Source: Ancylostoma caninum
Lineage: Eukaryota; Nematoda; Chromadorea; Rhabditida; Ancylostomatidae
NCBI GenBank assembly: GCA_037903475.1
Contig: JBAJFG010000314.1
Span: 186,001 to 250,000 of the forward strand
DNA: 64,000 nucleotides
Direction of reading: 5' to 3'
Both the position numbers and the translations under genes were made by a program. Positions within the stretch are counted from its first letter, which is position 1. Each line of letters opens with the position of its first letter. The notes under the pieces were generated by a model. The model was not told where the DNA came from. It saw only the letters and a list, made by a program, of their open reading frames with translations, and did not search any database. Positions 12,303 to 21,209 of the stretch are shown in pieces.

Positions 12303-13639
12303 ATGGAGGTGGAGGCAGCACTCACTGAAATTTTCACATCTGAAGTAAGTTGTTTACCGTGAAATCAGTTGCTAGAGAGTCATAACTGTAAGTGGAACAC
12401 AAAGAGTTGAGACCTCTGTGTCGAGGTATTGGGGTGGACGCTGATTTCAGTGGTGCCTTTTCGGTGTCCGACCACGCCAGCTTACGCAGGCCCAGTCACT
12501 TGCACATGCGCGCTTAACATCAGCGCAGCGGGGCCCACGAACGTCAGTGGGAGCACAGTCAAGTGGACGGAAAGAGACACCCCGTCCTGGAGGAGCAATC
12601 CGAATCAGGGCAAATTGGGGTTGGACCTGAACACCGGCGCACCCTTATCACACCGTTGGGACCCGTCTCTAACCGTTTCCTAGTTTTTGGACGCCAGTGC
12701 ACCCTTATCACACCGTTGGACCCGACTCCGCGCATTTCCCCACTTTTGGACGCCGGCACACCCTTATAAGACCGTTGGACTCGACTCTGCACGTTTCCCC
12801 GCTTTTGGACGCCGGCGCACCCTTACCACACCGTTGGACCCGACTCCAGGCGTTTTCCCACATTTGGACGCCGGTGCACCCTTATCATACCGCTGGACCC
12901 GACTCCGCAGGTTTCCCACTTTTGGACGCCGGCGCACCCTTATAAGGCTGTTGGACCCGACTCCAGGCGTTTCCCCACTTTTTGGACGCCGGCGCACCCT
13001 TATCACACCGTTGGACCCGACTCCAGGCGTTTCCCCGCTTATGGGCGCCGGAGGATCCTTATCACACCGCCGGCGCACCTCTAACATACACTGTGGCCTA
13101 ATCCCCATCCGGGTCATTCCTCGTCCGCCTCGTTCCTCGTCTTCGTTATGAACGTATCCTGCCCGTCTCCTTCTTTTTATACAGTCCTGTAATCATAGGC
13201 CTATCTCATTCATTCCGACTGTGATGAAAACAACAGTCGGCCATTAACACGTCTGAACATGACAAAAGTGGCCCAAAATATCTGTAATTCAAGGTAAAAA
13301 TCAAAATTTACCACATTTTCGTACATAACTCGACGCGCTGAACCCGATGGTGTAGGTATTTCCCGTTTTTGATGGCTGGTTCTCGTGCACACACACACAC
13401 ATGAACTGCCAATTAAGAAGAAGTAAGATAATCTGATCAACAAGTGCCTATTGAAACATATTTCCCATGCAGTTCAACATACTTGCACAATAGTTTGATT
13501 CTTTACATTTCGACACTTATTCTTTCAAATATAGTAAATAGTGCGATTTTCAAGCAGTCTGGGTGGAACAGTGGGCGAACTGATTTTCAACAGCCTACTG
13601 GTCAAAGTTCCAGTGCTTGTAACAAAATCAAGATTCTAG
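12303..13639 (+). CDS. small three-exon gene of unknown function, copy A (71 aa)
   Basis: Exons 12303-12344, 12451-12542 and 13558-13639 join in phase to 71 residues. The protein starts MEVEAALTEIFTSE, then WCLFGVRPRQLTQAQ..., and ends VPVLVTKSRF. Donors are GAA|GTAAGT and AAC|GTCAGT; acceptors are GATTTCAG and TTTCAAGCAG. The frame is supported by comparison with copy B. In exons 2 and 3 all four differences within codons are silent (CGA/AGA, TTA/TTG, the split Thr codon, CTG/CTC), whereas competing frames would give replacements or stops. A poly(A) signal follows about 100 bp after the stop. There is no signal peptide and no domain I recognise. It is transcribed away from the peptide gene 411 bp to its left. 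Its second intron holds a minisatellite absent from copy B. The first exon is the least certain part. Confidence 0.6.
12640..13080. repeat. 59-bp minisatellite in intron 2 of the copy A gene
   Basis: Seven tandem units begin at 12640, 12700, 12759, 12818, 12877, 12935 and 12995, then a partial unit. Periods are 58-60 bp. Each unit opens CACCCTTATCACACCGTTGG and closes TTTTGGACGCCGGCG. The period is not a multiple of three, so the long open readings through it are not evidence of protein. It is absent from copies B and C. Confidence 0.95.
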
Positions 13640-13738
13640 CACGTAATGGAAAGGTGTTCAGTTGGCTAGACCTAAGGTTTTTTCTGCCAACCACTTCGCA
13701 AACCTCTGAAGACGGAGGAAGTGCTGGAACGTAGCGTT

Positions 13739-13744
13739 AATAAA
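13739..13744 (+). promoter_or_regulatory. poly(A) signal AATAAA, copy A gene
   Basis: AATAAA lies 100 bp after the stop of the plus-strand gene. The whole stretch between stop and signal is nearly identical between copies A and B (one change), and similarity drops just after it. This fits a conserved 3' UTR. Confidence 0.6.
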
Positions 13745-13749
13745 GTCCC

Positions 13750-15180
13750 ACAAATTGAAAGAGAAAAAACGTCGAAGCCAAAGGAACCAAATACGAAAGC
13801 AGTCATGTCAGGGTTCCTAAAAGGTGAAATTTACATTTCCAAGGAAATTGAAACGCCTAACTCTTGATTAATTCCGACATATTCGCATGTTTCGGTTTCT
13901 TTTGTGAGCTTCAAAGGAGCTTAGCAACTAGTTCATTTTGTTGCACTGCATAATTGCATGTGTTATGGTCTGAGGAAGGCGCTGGGATAGACAACTATTA
14001 CAGAATCTCTCGTCGAACACTGATAAGAAAGATTAGTCATTTTATTATAGTTTACGTTCCGGAAAATGACCGTCTCAGGAGCCTGAATTATGCCATTTAA
14101 CAAGCAAACTATCCGGTCGAATCTGGGGTGCTGGTAAGCCTGCTGAAACTGTTATTTAGCGATGACCGTTGTGTGACAGCTAACCCTCATCTATGTAACT
14201 ACAGCATTAAGTTCGCTTTATTGACCCAAATATGAGGGTATGTGGTTGAATGTTAGGACGAAGCCGGGACTATCTGCAGGTGAACTCACAGTTCAAAATC
14301 GATCTGTGAGCTCACTGTAACGCTCCATTAGCCGCTTGGGTTGTAACGGTCGTATAAATCCCGTTAGCGGTGGAGTCTATAGTGCTGAGGTATGTCAGCA
14401 TACTATGAGGGCATCGACTATTTGTTGGTTGAAGGTTCTGAACTTCTTATCGTTGGGAGGTTTTGCTAAAGACTCATCATTCAAACACCACGTTTGTCCT
14501 CGCAGGCTGTTCGAGGTTGCAGTCCACTGCTGATAGTTGACCGCGACCCTAAGCTCATTGCTTCGCCGTCGTTTCAAGAGGTTTACCACCACCCTTGCAG
14601 AAGGACATATAAATAACTCAGGGTTTGTTTCCTAATCAGAAAGCTACCGGCTAGATTAAACACTCATCCCTCCGATGGAGTCACGATAGTAGCGACTGCT
14701 AACTGATTACAAGAGCACACGGGTAGGGCGGTTTCTCCTGGATTAGAAGAGGTGTCTCAGATAGGCGCGATTGAGAGGCACTAATCTTTGCCATTCATTG
14801 CCGGTGTTTTAGCATGCATCCACGGTCCCTCCGAAGTTTCATGAGTTGATACTTTAGGCTTTCACTCTAACGTTTTGCAATAAACTCATAATTCGCTCCA
14901 ATATGTCGCAGCCATCTATGGGTTCCTAACAGGATGTTTATTCGCGTCTTTCTTTTACAGTCCTGGTGCTCGTTGACGTTCGTACAGAGCCTATGTGTTG
15001 TCTGCAAACTTACTCGTCGCCGCAAATTTTGCAGAAGAGCAGCTACATGACTCTCGATGCAACTCCCGAAGCTGAGCAGATCGGTGGTCTAGGCGGGTAG
15101 GAGGTTAAAGTTCCTCCTAGCAATTGCTTTCACGTCTGGAATTGAAGTACCACCCTTATACTGTCATCCCCCGCTTTATT
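13750..15180. other. rest of unit A, no firm gene
   Basis: Alignable with copy B except for about 540 bp at 14330-14870 found only here. No splice-bounded coding frame is conserved between the copies in this part. Confidence 0.4.
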
Positions 15181-15355
15181 TTGCGTCATTCTAATTTGCT
15201 GTATCCGTGGAAGGAAAGTCCGGATAATCGTAACGGTTATGAAGTCTATGAGATTACCAGAATAGAATAACGAACTCTACTGTACTAATAACACTATGAA
15301 TAATTAAGAAACACTGTCGGTGCACCTTCGGCTTGTTTTGACTTCATTTTCTCAC

Positions 15356-15409
15356 GTGCTAGCAATTTCCAAAGAAACCAGGTGGTATTAGCACTGAAGG
15401 GCAACCGAC
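15356..15409 (-). other. short conserved reading GVGCP..PPGFFGN, copy A end
   Basis: After a TTCATTTCAG acceptor-like site, an 18-codon frame reads GVGCPSVLIPPGFFGNC then stop. The copy B counterpart (19254-19307) reads GVGCPPPLAPPGFFGNR. The two share GVGCP and PPGFFGN with silent differences at Val and Phe. It may be the last exon of another small peptide gene, but I could not find a convincing upstream exon; the nearest donor would give an intron of only 35 nt. Inverted copies lie at 28060-28113 and 24162-24215. Confidence 0.25.
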
Positions 15410-15789
15410 ACCAGCTGAAATGAATGGGAGCAGGTGAAAGCTGGCTTACGGCTGATTGTGCTCGCCAGGGCTTGCGCCGTAAATCTCAACTCCGTTATGG
15501 GAATTCGTGCAAGCATCAAGTTCTGCATTTTGTCCTAGCATTACGGTAGATTCACATATTCTTCGAGTTTGCAGCAAAAAATAAGAGTTTGGACAGGAGA
15601 ACGGATTGGGGGTATTTTTTGGATATACCTCTACCAGGTCGTCTTTGAATCTCGCACCTCTGTTATTTGCACTTGCTATTCATCATATTTGCATATTTGA
15701 TTACATCATCAATTAGTTCTATGGTACACGTTAACCATACGCCGCTCGAGAAGCAAGAGCACGGACTGGAAACTGCAGGAGATGTGGTT

Positions 15790-16029
15790 CTACCGTTGAC
15801 ACCCGTGCTCATTCACGCCTCCCAACATTCTTGGAAGGTAGTAGGTCCCAAATGAAGGGTAGAAAAGCGCCGTCAAGTTCCTGTGATCCCTTGGCTTTGC
15901 AGGACTACTGCATATGTCACAGATGTCGAATCTACTACACAAAATTTTTTCTGCAGAATCTTTTGAAACAAAATTACCTCGCCTCCATTTGTTAACATTA
16001 TCTGATAGGAATTCAATTCTTATTTTCAT
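15790..16029 (-). CDS. hypothetical 79-aa reading, left arm
   Basis: Minus-strand ATG to stop, 79 codons: MKIRIEFLSDNVNKWRRG at the start, a cysteine cluster FDICDICSSPAKPRDHR in the middle, and the tail YYLPRMLGGVNEHGCQR. It has no signal peptide or family motif I know. Part of it (YLPRML.GVNEH) recurs in diverged form at the start of the palindrome spacer (about 21209-21245). This means the sequence was copied more than once but does not prove it is coding. It may be a single exon or a repeat fragment. The mirror copy is at 27440-27679. Confidence 0.3.
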   Translation of the reverse strand: MKIRIEFLSDNVNKWRRGNFVSKDSAEKILCSRFDICDICSSPAKPRDHRNLTALFYPSFGTYYLPRMLGGVNEHGCQR

Positions 16030-16359
16030 TCTAGAAGGTATGTACGAGAATGCTATAGGATAACTTCGTCTCGATAAATATCACTTACAATCTCAGAAAC
16101 CAGAAAATCCAGCAACACCATCATCCATCACATTTCCCCGAAGCTTTCATAAAACAAGCGACCTGAGGATGTAACGATGTTACTAACACCCTTACGACAA
16201 CACCGATTTTGAGCGCAAAAACATTTTATGAGAATTATCTCCCGGTTATATTTCCCGAATGTTCCTTTGATGCCTGTTGTCTTTTTCTTCGTTAGCCTTG
16301 GGGGATTTTGGAGAACTTCATTGTTTCTCCACCTGCTGTTGTTCGAACTAGAGAAAATT

Positions 16360-16498
16360 CCAAAACGTACCCAGACAAGGGTCGGGACCGCGGCGCGGCT
16401 CTCTTAGGCAGAGACGCGGGCACTCAGCATGCATAGCGCCCATGTCTTTGCTCAAGAAAACCGCGCCGCGGTACCCATCTTTGTCTGCGTCCGTTTGG
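16360..16498. repeat. GC-rich imperfect foldback, left arm
   Basis: CCAAAACGTACCCAGACAAG outward and CCAAACGGACGCAGACAAAG inward pair across about 139 bp. The stems contain ACCGCGGCGCGG and the loop lies near GCATGC at 16430. The two halves are clearly related but diverged, so this is an older inverted duplication inside the much younger palindrome. It lies about 170 bp beyond the 3' end of the minus-strand peptide gene of copy B. Confidence 0.75.
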
Positions 16499-16670
16499 AG
16501 TTCTCACTACCTGGAAGAGAGGTGCAAGAAGTTCGTTAGGAAGTCCCTTGCTAGGAAGTCGCTGTTTGTTATTGTTCACCATAAAAATTTCCCGTATCTT
16601 CATCGAAAGGGCAGTGCAAACAACAGCGTTAAATTTTATTTCAGCAGTTCCATCATGTCGAACATCTACT

Positions 16671-16913
16671 TTACCTTGGGATGTTGTCTTGGGGTTGTGC
16701 CCATGGCCACCTCATTCCTGCCTGGCGACGTAGCCCTGAGTGTGAAACCCTTAGGTATGGGTTAAGGACTATTTGTTGCTTTAAATACTACAGGAACAAC
16801 TTACTCGAATGACGAGGAACTCGCTCACTCCCGAGGTTTCGGAGAGCGGTGTTCTGACACATAACTGTGCTAATGCACGCCACCAACAGCAAAACGAGAA
16901 AGAAGACCTTCAT
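16671..16913 (-). CDS. secreted peptide precursor, copy B (two exons)
   Basis: Exons 16805-16913 and 16671-16735 on the minus strand give 57 residues. The signal peptide is MKVFFLVLLLVACISTVMC, followed by a diverged spacer (QNTALRNLGSERVPRHS). The furin-type site R-L-R-R then precedes QAGMRWPWAQPQDNIPR, identical to copy A in those last 17 residues. The cleavage site is stronger here than the R-L-S-R of copy A. The N-terminal Gln after cleavage could cyclise to pyroglutamate (inference). The acceptor TTCTTTTTGCAG sits 16 nt before the ATG. It is divergent from the plus-strand gene 406 bp away. I do not recognise the family; a secreted neuropeptide-like or antimicrobial-like role is possible from its shape only. 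Confidence 0.75.
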
Positions 16914-17318
16914 GTTTTAGTAGTTGAGTCTGCAAAAAGAATGTCAAGCTTGAAGGATACATGGACACTGCAAGAAACATGTTTATCAGTGTTGTCAGGC
17001 TAAAGATTTCGGAGTCAAATTTTTGTCAGGAAGTCGCATGAAGAAGATATGAGATATAAAGAGACCGAACCCAAAGTGAAGTAATTGTGAGTAAGGTCGG
17101 TGCTGAAAGAGCTCTCACTGGATTGTGAACTGATGACCTGCGCTGCGAGCAGAGCTTTTAAAGCAATCCTTCTGCGATTCGTAGCGTAATTGGATTACTG
17201 ATTTGTGAACATCCGCAATAATCCTATACCTCCCCCTCGAAATCCAACAATGATTGAAACTCCGCACCTGGTTCAGCCCAACTCGAGGTCTTTACTGAAA
17301 ATCCAGCTCTTTTGAGCG

Positions 17319-18127
17319 ATGGAGGTGGAGGCAGCACTCACTGAAATTTTCACCCCTGAAGTAAGTTGTTCGTGAAATCAGTTGCTAGAGAGTCATAACT
17401 GTAAGTGGAACACAAAGAGTTGAGACCTCTGTGTCGAGGTATTGTTGTGGACGCTGATGTCAGTGGTGCCTTTTCGGTGTCAGACCACGCCAGCTTACGC
17501 AGGCCCAGTCACTTGCACATGCGCGCTTGACATCAGCGCAGCGGGGCCCACGAACGTGAGTGGGAGCACAGTCAAGTGGACGGAAAGAGTCACCCCGTTC
17601 TGGAGGATTTCTCCCTGGATTTGCGCTATTTCATCATCAGATGAGAGTTCTAGATTCTTCAATACCTCTTACTAAGGCAAAGTCTCTGACACGGAAGTTT
17701 TCGTGGGTGTTTGTGCCTTTGAGCCATTGGATCATCAAAATCCTTTCAACTGTTTGCATTTGATGATTGGATTCCGAAAATCGATATGGATTGAGGTCAA
17801 TCCCGTGATTTCTATGATTAACCTGTTTACAGTCAGTATTCGACGCTTCACTGAAACGTAATCACTTCATTCAGACCAGTTATGCAAAGCAACTTATATT
17901 CTCATATAATTGATTATAATCCGATCAACAAGTGCCTATTGAAACATATCTCCTATGCAGTTCAACATACTTGCACAATAGTTTGAGTCTTTACATTTCG
18001 ACACTCATTCTTTCAAGTATGGTAAGTAGTGCGATTTTCAACCAGGCTCGGTGGAACAGTGGGCGAACTGATTTTCAACAGCCTACTGGTCAAAGTTCCA
18101 GTGCTTGTAACAAAATCAAGATTCTAG
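17319..18127 (+). CDS. small three-exon gene of unknown function, copy B (71 aa)
   Basis: Exons 17319-17360, 17464-17555 and 18046-18127 join in phase to 71 residues. The protein differs from copy A by one residue (Ser to Pro at position 13, in exon 1). Donors GAA|GTAAGT and AAC|GTGAGT are near consensus; acceptors are GATGTCAG and TTTCAACCAG. If exon 2 is not spliced at AAC, the copy B frame runs into TGA at the donor, which supports the splice. The protein is Arg/Ser/Gln-rich in the middle (RPRQLTQAQSLAHARLTSAQ) with a hydrophobic tail (IFNSLLVKVPVLV). No known domain is visible. A poly(A) signal AATAAA is at 18227-18232. Confidence 0.62.
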
Positions 18128-18226
18128 CACGTAATGGAAAGGTGTTCAGTTGGCTAGACCTAAGGTTTTTTCTGCCAACCACTTCGCAAACCTCTGAAGA
18201 CGGAGGAAGTGCTGAAACGTAGCGTT

Positions 18227-18232
18227 AATAAA
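18227..18232 (+). promoter_or_regulatory. poly(A) signal AATAAA, copy B gene
   Basis: 100 bp after the stop codon, in the same relative place as in copy A, at the end of the conserved block. Confidence 0.6.
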
Positions 18233-19253
18233 ATTGAAAGAGAAAAGAACGTCGAAGCCAAAGGAACCAAATGCAACGGCAGTCATTTCAGGGCTCTTAA
18301 TAGTAGAAATTTACATTTCCAAGAAAACTGAAACGTCTAACTCTCCATTAATTTCGACATATTCGCATGTTTCGGTTTTTTTGTGAACTTCAAAGGAGCT
18401 TAGCAACTAGTTTATTTTGTTACACTGCATAATTGCATGTGTTATGGTCTGAGGAAGGCGCTGGGACAGATTACTATTACAAAATCTCTCGTCGAACACT
18501 GATAAGAAAGATTAGATATTTTAGTTTACGTTTCGTCAAGTGATCGTCTCAGGAGCCTGGATTATGCCATTTGATAAGCAAACTATCCGGTCGAATCTGG
18601 GGTGCTGGTAAGCCCGCTGAAACTGTTATTTAGCGATGGCCGTTGTGTGACACCTAACCCTAATCTAACGGGAACTCCAGAATTATGAAAATTCGCTTTA
18701 TTGACCCAAATATGAAGATCTGGGTATGGTGATTGAATGTTAGGACGAAGCCGGGACTATCTGCAGGTGAACTCACACTTCAGAGTTGATCTGTGAGCTT
18801 CACTAGCCGCTAGTGCTGTTGGGATCTCGCGCTAAAGTTTTGCAATAAACTCAAAATTCGCTCCAACATGTCGCAGGCTTCTATGTATGAGTCCCTAACA
18901 GGATGGTTAGACGCGACTTTCTTCTCCGGGGTAGGTGCTCGTTGACGTTCGCACAGAGCAGATGTGTTGTCTGCAAACTTGGTCTGGGCGGATAGTAGGT
19001 TTAATTTCCCTCTAGCAATTGCTTTCTCGTCTAGGATTGAAGTACCGCTCTTATACTGTCGTCCCTTACTGTATTTTTCGTCATTCGAATTTGCAGTATC
19101 CGTGGAAGGAAAGCCCGGATAAGTAACGGTTATGAAGTCTATGGGCGTACCAGAATAGAATAATAAACTCTACTGTACTAACAACACTATAAATAATTAA
19201 GAAACACTGTCGGTGCACCTTCCCGGCTTGTTTTGACTTCATTTTTTCACGGG

Positions 19254-19307
19254 CTAGCGATTTCCGAAGAAACCAGGTGGCGCTAGCGGTGGAGGGCAAC
19301 CAACACC
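19254..19307 (-). other. short conserved reading GVGCP..PPGFFGN, copy B
   Basis: Counterpart of the 15356-15409 reading, preceded by the acceptor-like CATTTCAG. It reads GVGCPPPLAPPGFFGNR then stop. A longer overlapping frame (72 codons, ending HGYCKFE) is broken by a 2-nt difference in copy A and so is less likely to be the conserved product. Confidence 0.25.
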
Positions 19308-19798
19308 AGCTGAAATGAATGGGAACAGGTGAAAGCTGGCTTACGGCTGATTGTGCTCGCCAAGGCTTGCGCCGTAAATCTGAATCTATCCTTCATGGGA
19401 ATTCATGCAAGCCTCAAGTTCTGCTTATTGTCCTAGTATTATGGTAGATTTACATATTCTTCGAGTTCGCAGCATTTCCGGAACTTGACTCTCTTCCGCG
19501 TTATTCCATGAAAATGAGTTGCGTGTCGTGGTATGAGTAGGCCTTTCGGATTGAGCGAATTTCTATGAACTGCTCAGACTTTGAAATGACAATTTTCTAT
19601 TGCTTAAAATGACAATGCGAGTGAATTTGCAAACATGATTTGTTCTTTCCGTTCACTTTCTGCCAACAGCAGCGGGCAAGACTCTCAATCTGCTTAACAC
19701 ACTGACGACAATCGGCGTCTTGGCGAGTTGTGCCACGTGGGACCAGAGCGAAATTTTCGTCCTCGTCTTCCACTGCAGTAATGATAGATTTTATATTA

Positions 19799-20680
19799 TT
19801 AGGTTGTCGGGAAATGATTGAGACACTCTGAATCCTTTGCAGCCTTCAAACGTTTTCTCTTCTATTAGAAAACTTCAGGAAATGCTGTAATGATCATGTA
19901 CATCCATCACCTGGGGCCATCTATCGGGGACAGTTTCATCTTTGCGGGATCAGTAATCATGTTGATACAGGTCGAAGAAGTCATCAGTCACTGATCAAAA
20001 ATCGTCAAAGTTGGCGAAATGCTGCTCAACCAGAGAGGACTTCAGCGCCCGGGCAAGGTGTTATTTAGAGAACACGATGTTGGGCGAGTGTGGTATGTAT
20101 GCGGTAGTGGTCCGTGCTTGCTCCTCCGAGTGCCGATGAGTTAACAAAGCCATTTGGGGGTGCGTTTTCTACAGTAAAACGCATCCTCGAATACGTTGAT
20201 GTCTTCGTTTGCCCAAGAGCACGGTCATCGCTCTGATTTGACTATTGTAAATGTTGATGTTGCCCATCATGTTGCTCACCAGCAACTCTGGTAGGACACA
20301 TCCTGCACTTAGGCTCAGGAGATCTCAAAATAGAAAAATGGCTTGGAGGGGACATATCGCTTGAGACGAAGCGTTACGAACGACGGCTCACGGTTGCGTT
20401 GCTGACGATTCCCGGTCCGAATGTCATGATGATGTCGCTATCCCTCTTGCTCGCATTGGCGCTCCGCAGGAGCTCGTGAAAGAAAATCGCACGAATTGGT
20501 TGCTCGTCCATTTTCGCTCCTAGATAACAAACGGCGCAGCCCCACGTCCTTACATAGTCATGGCGAAGATGCTCAGAGGGCAGGGTATCACATTTTTACA
20601 TACCATGGAGACAGGTCACGTGAGAGGAATACAAGGAAGGATTTTTGGTGAAGTGTCTCAATCATTTCCCGGCAACCTAA
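19799..20680 (-). mobile_element. dead mariner element, left arm
   Basis: 882 bp flanked by TA duplications. The ends TTAGGTTGTCGGGAAATGAT and its inverted copy differ at one or two bases and continue ...TGAGACACT. The transposase remnant is on the minus strand from ATG 20511: MDEQPIRAIFFHELLRSANA, the mariner N-terminal helix-turn-helix pattern. Later fragments resemble the mariner C-terminal end (FFDLYQHDY, VPDRWPQVMD). There are several stops, and the element is about 400 bp shorter than an intact mariner, so the catalytic core is largely deleted. It is an inactive passenger of the palindrome. Confidence 0.88.
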
Positions 20681-20907
20681 TAATGAATAGATAATGAAAA
20701 CAATAGTGATGATAATGTCATGTTTATCGACGATAAGTCAACAAATGATAACGATTACAATCAATCAATCTATAAATAAAAATACCAGCAATATTTGTAA
20801 TTCTTTATGAAATTTTAATAAATATTACACTAACAAAAAACCTAGGAGTATTATGCAATTTTACCTGAATTTTACGATACGTATAAAATCAGCCTATCAT
20901 CTGCATT

Positions 20908-20998
20908 TTTACTATAATTATTTATTGATTTTGTACTATAGTTGTGACGGTATGCCTACCGTAACAACTATAATACAAAATCAATAAATTATAGTAAA
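20908..20998. repeat. 91-bp near-perfect AT-rich hairpin, left arm
   Basis: TTTACTATAATTATTTATTG to GTGACGGTA, a short loop TGCC, then TACCGTAACAACTATAATAC back to TTATAGTAAA. The stem is about 43 bp with only a few mismatches and one 4-nt bulge. It could be a tiny MITE or, if transcribed, a small-RNA precursor; nothing here decides between them. The mirror copy is at 22471-22561. Confidence 0.85.
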
Positions 20999-21209
20999 GT
21001 TGGTCAGCGAAGTGTATCATACAGATTACACAGTCACACAGACATACAGAGTCGGCAGGCAAAATAACCCTCCTATGTAAAGTTTTAGGAGACTCTAATC
21101 TAGGGTTCCCCATTTTTGCCGTGGTACCCACCGGTGGGTCCCTTGGTTCCTAGAGGCCGCCAAGTTACCGCCCCTGGGTCCCATTATCGTCAATGTATTG
21201 AAGGCAGCT

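Larger units (their letters stand above)
11530..15575. repeat. segmental duplication unit, copy A
   Basis: Aligns in the same orientation with 16556-19475 (copy B), with base substitutions throughout, and in inverted orientation with 23994-26913. Copy A is longer because it holds a minisatellite (12640-13080) and a block of about 540 bp at 14330-14870, both missing from B. The unit carries two small divergent genes described separately. The last 394 bp (15182-15575) already lie inside the left palindrome arm. Confidence 0.92.
16556..19475. repeat. segmental duplication unit, copy B
   Basis: Direct copy of 11530-15575 (peptide genes offset by 5022 bp), lacking the minisatellite and the 540-bp block. 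It lies wholly inside the left palindrome arm, so copy C at 23994-26913 is its exact inverted partner as far as I can see. Confidence 0.93.
15182..21209. repeat. left arm of a 13.1-kb palindrome
   Basis: Reverse complement of 22260-28287. Paired positions always sum to 43469, so there is no net indel over 6028 bp, and I found no mismatch in the stretches compared. Matching stops at 15181 (T against a C at 28288 that would require G) and at 21210, where the left side continues TACCTTCC and the right side does not. The arm contains the end of unit A, a 79-codon reading, a GC-rich foldback, unit B with two genes, a dead mariner and a 91-bp hairpin. Confidence 0.97.

Noticed and set aside
12429..12683. 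Frame reading CPTTPAYAGPVTCTCAL in exon 2 region
   Set aside because: Copy A/B differences are amino acid replacements in this frame but silent in the frame chosen.
12640..13080. CRISPR-like array
   Set aside because: Units are near-identical end to end with no variable spacers; the context is a nematode intron.
12687..13151. 154-codon reading with repeated RRTLITPLDPTPG-like units
   Set aside because: It lies in the 58-60-bp minisatellite. The period is not a multiple of three, and the array is intronic and missing from copy B.
13444..13734. 96-codon plus-strand reading shared by copies A, B and C
   Set aside because: It overlaps exon 3 of the 71-aa gene in another frame; the silent-change pattern supports the other frame and similarity falls off upstream of the acceptor.
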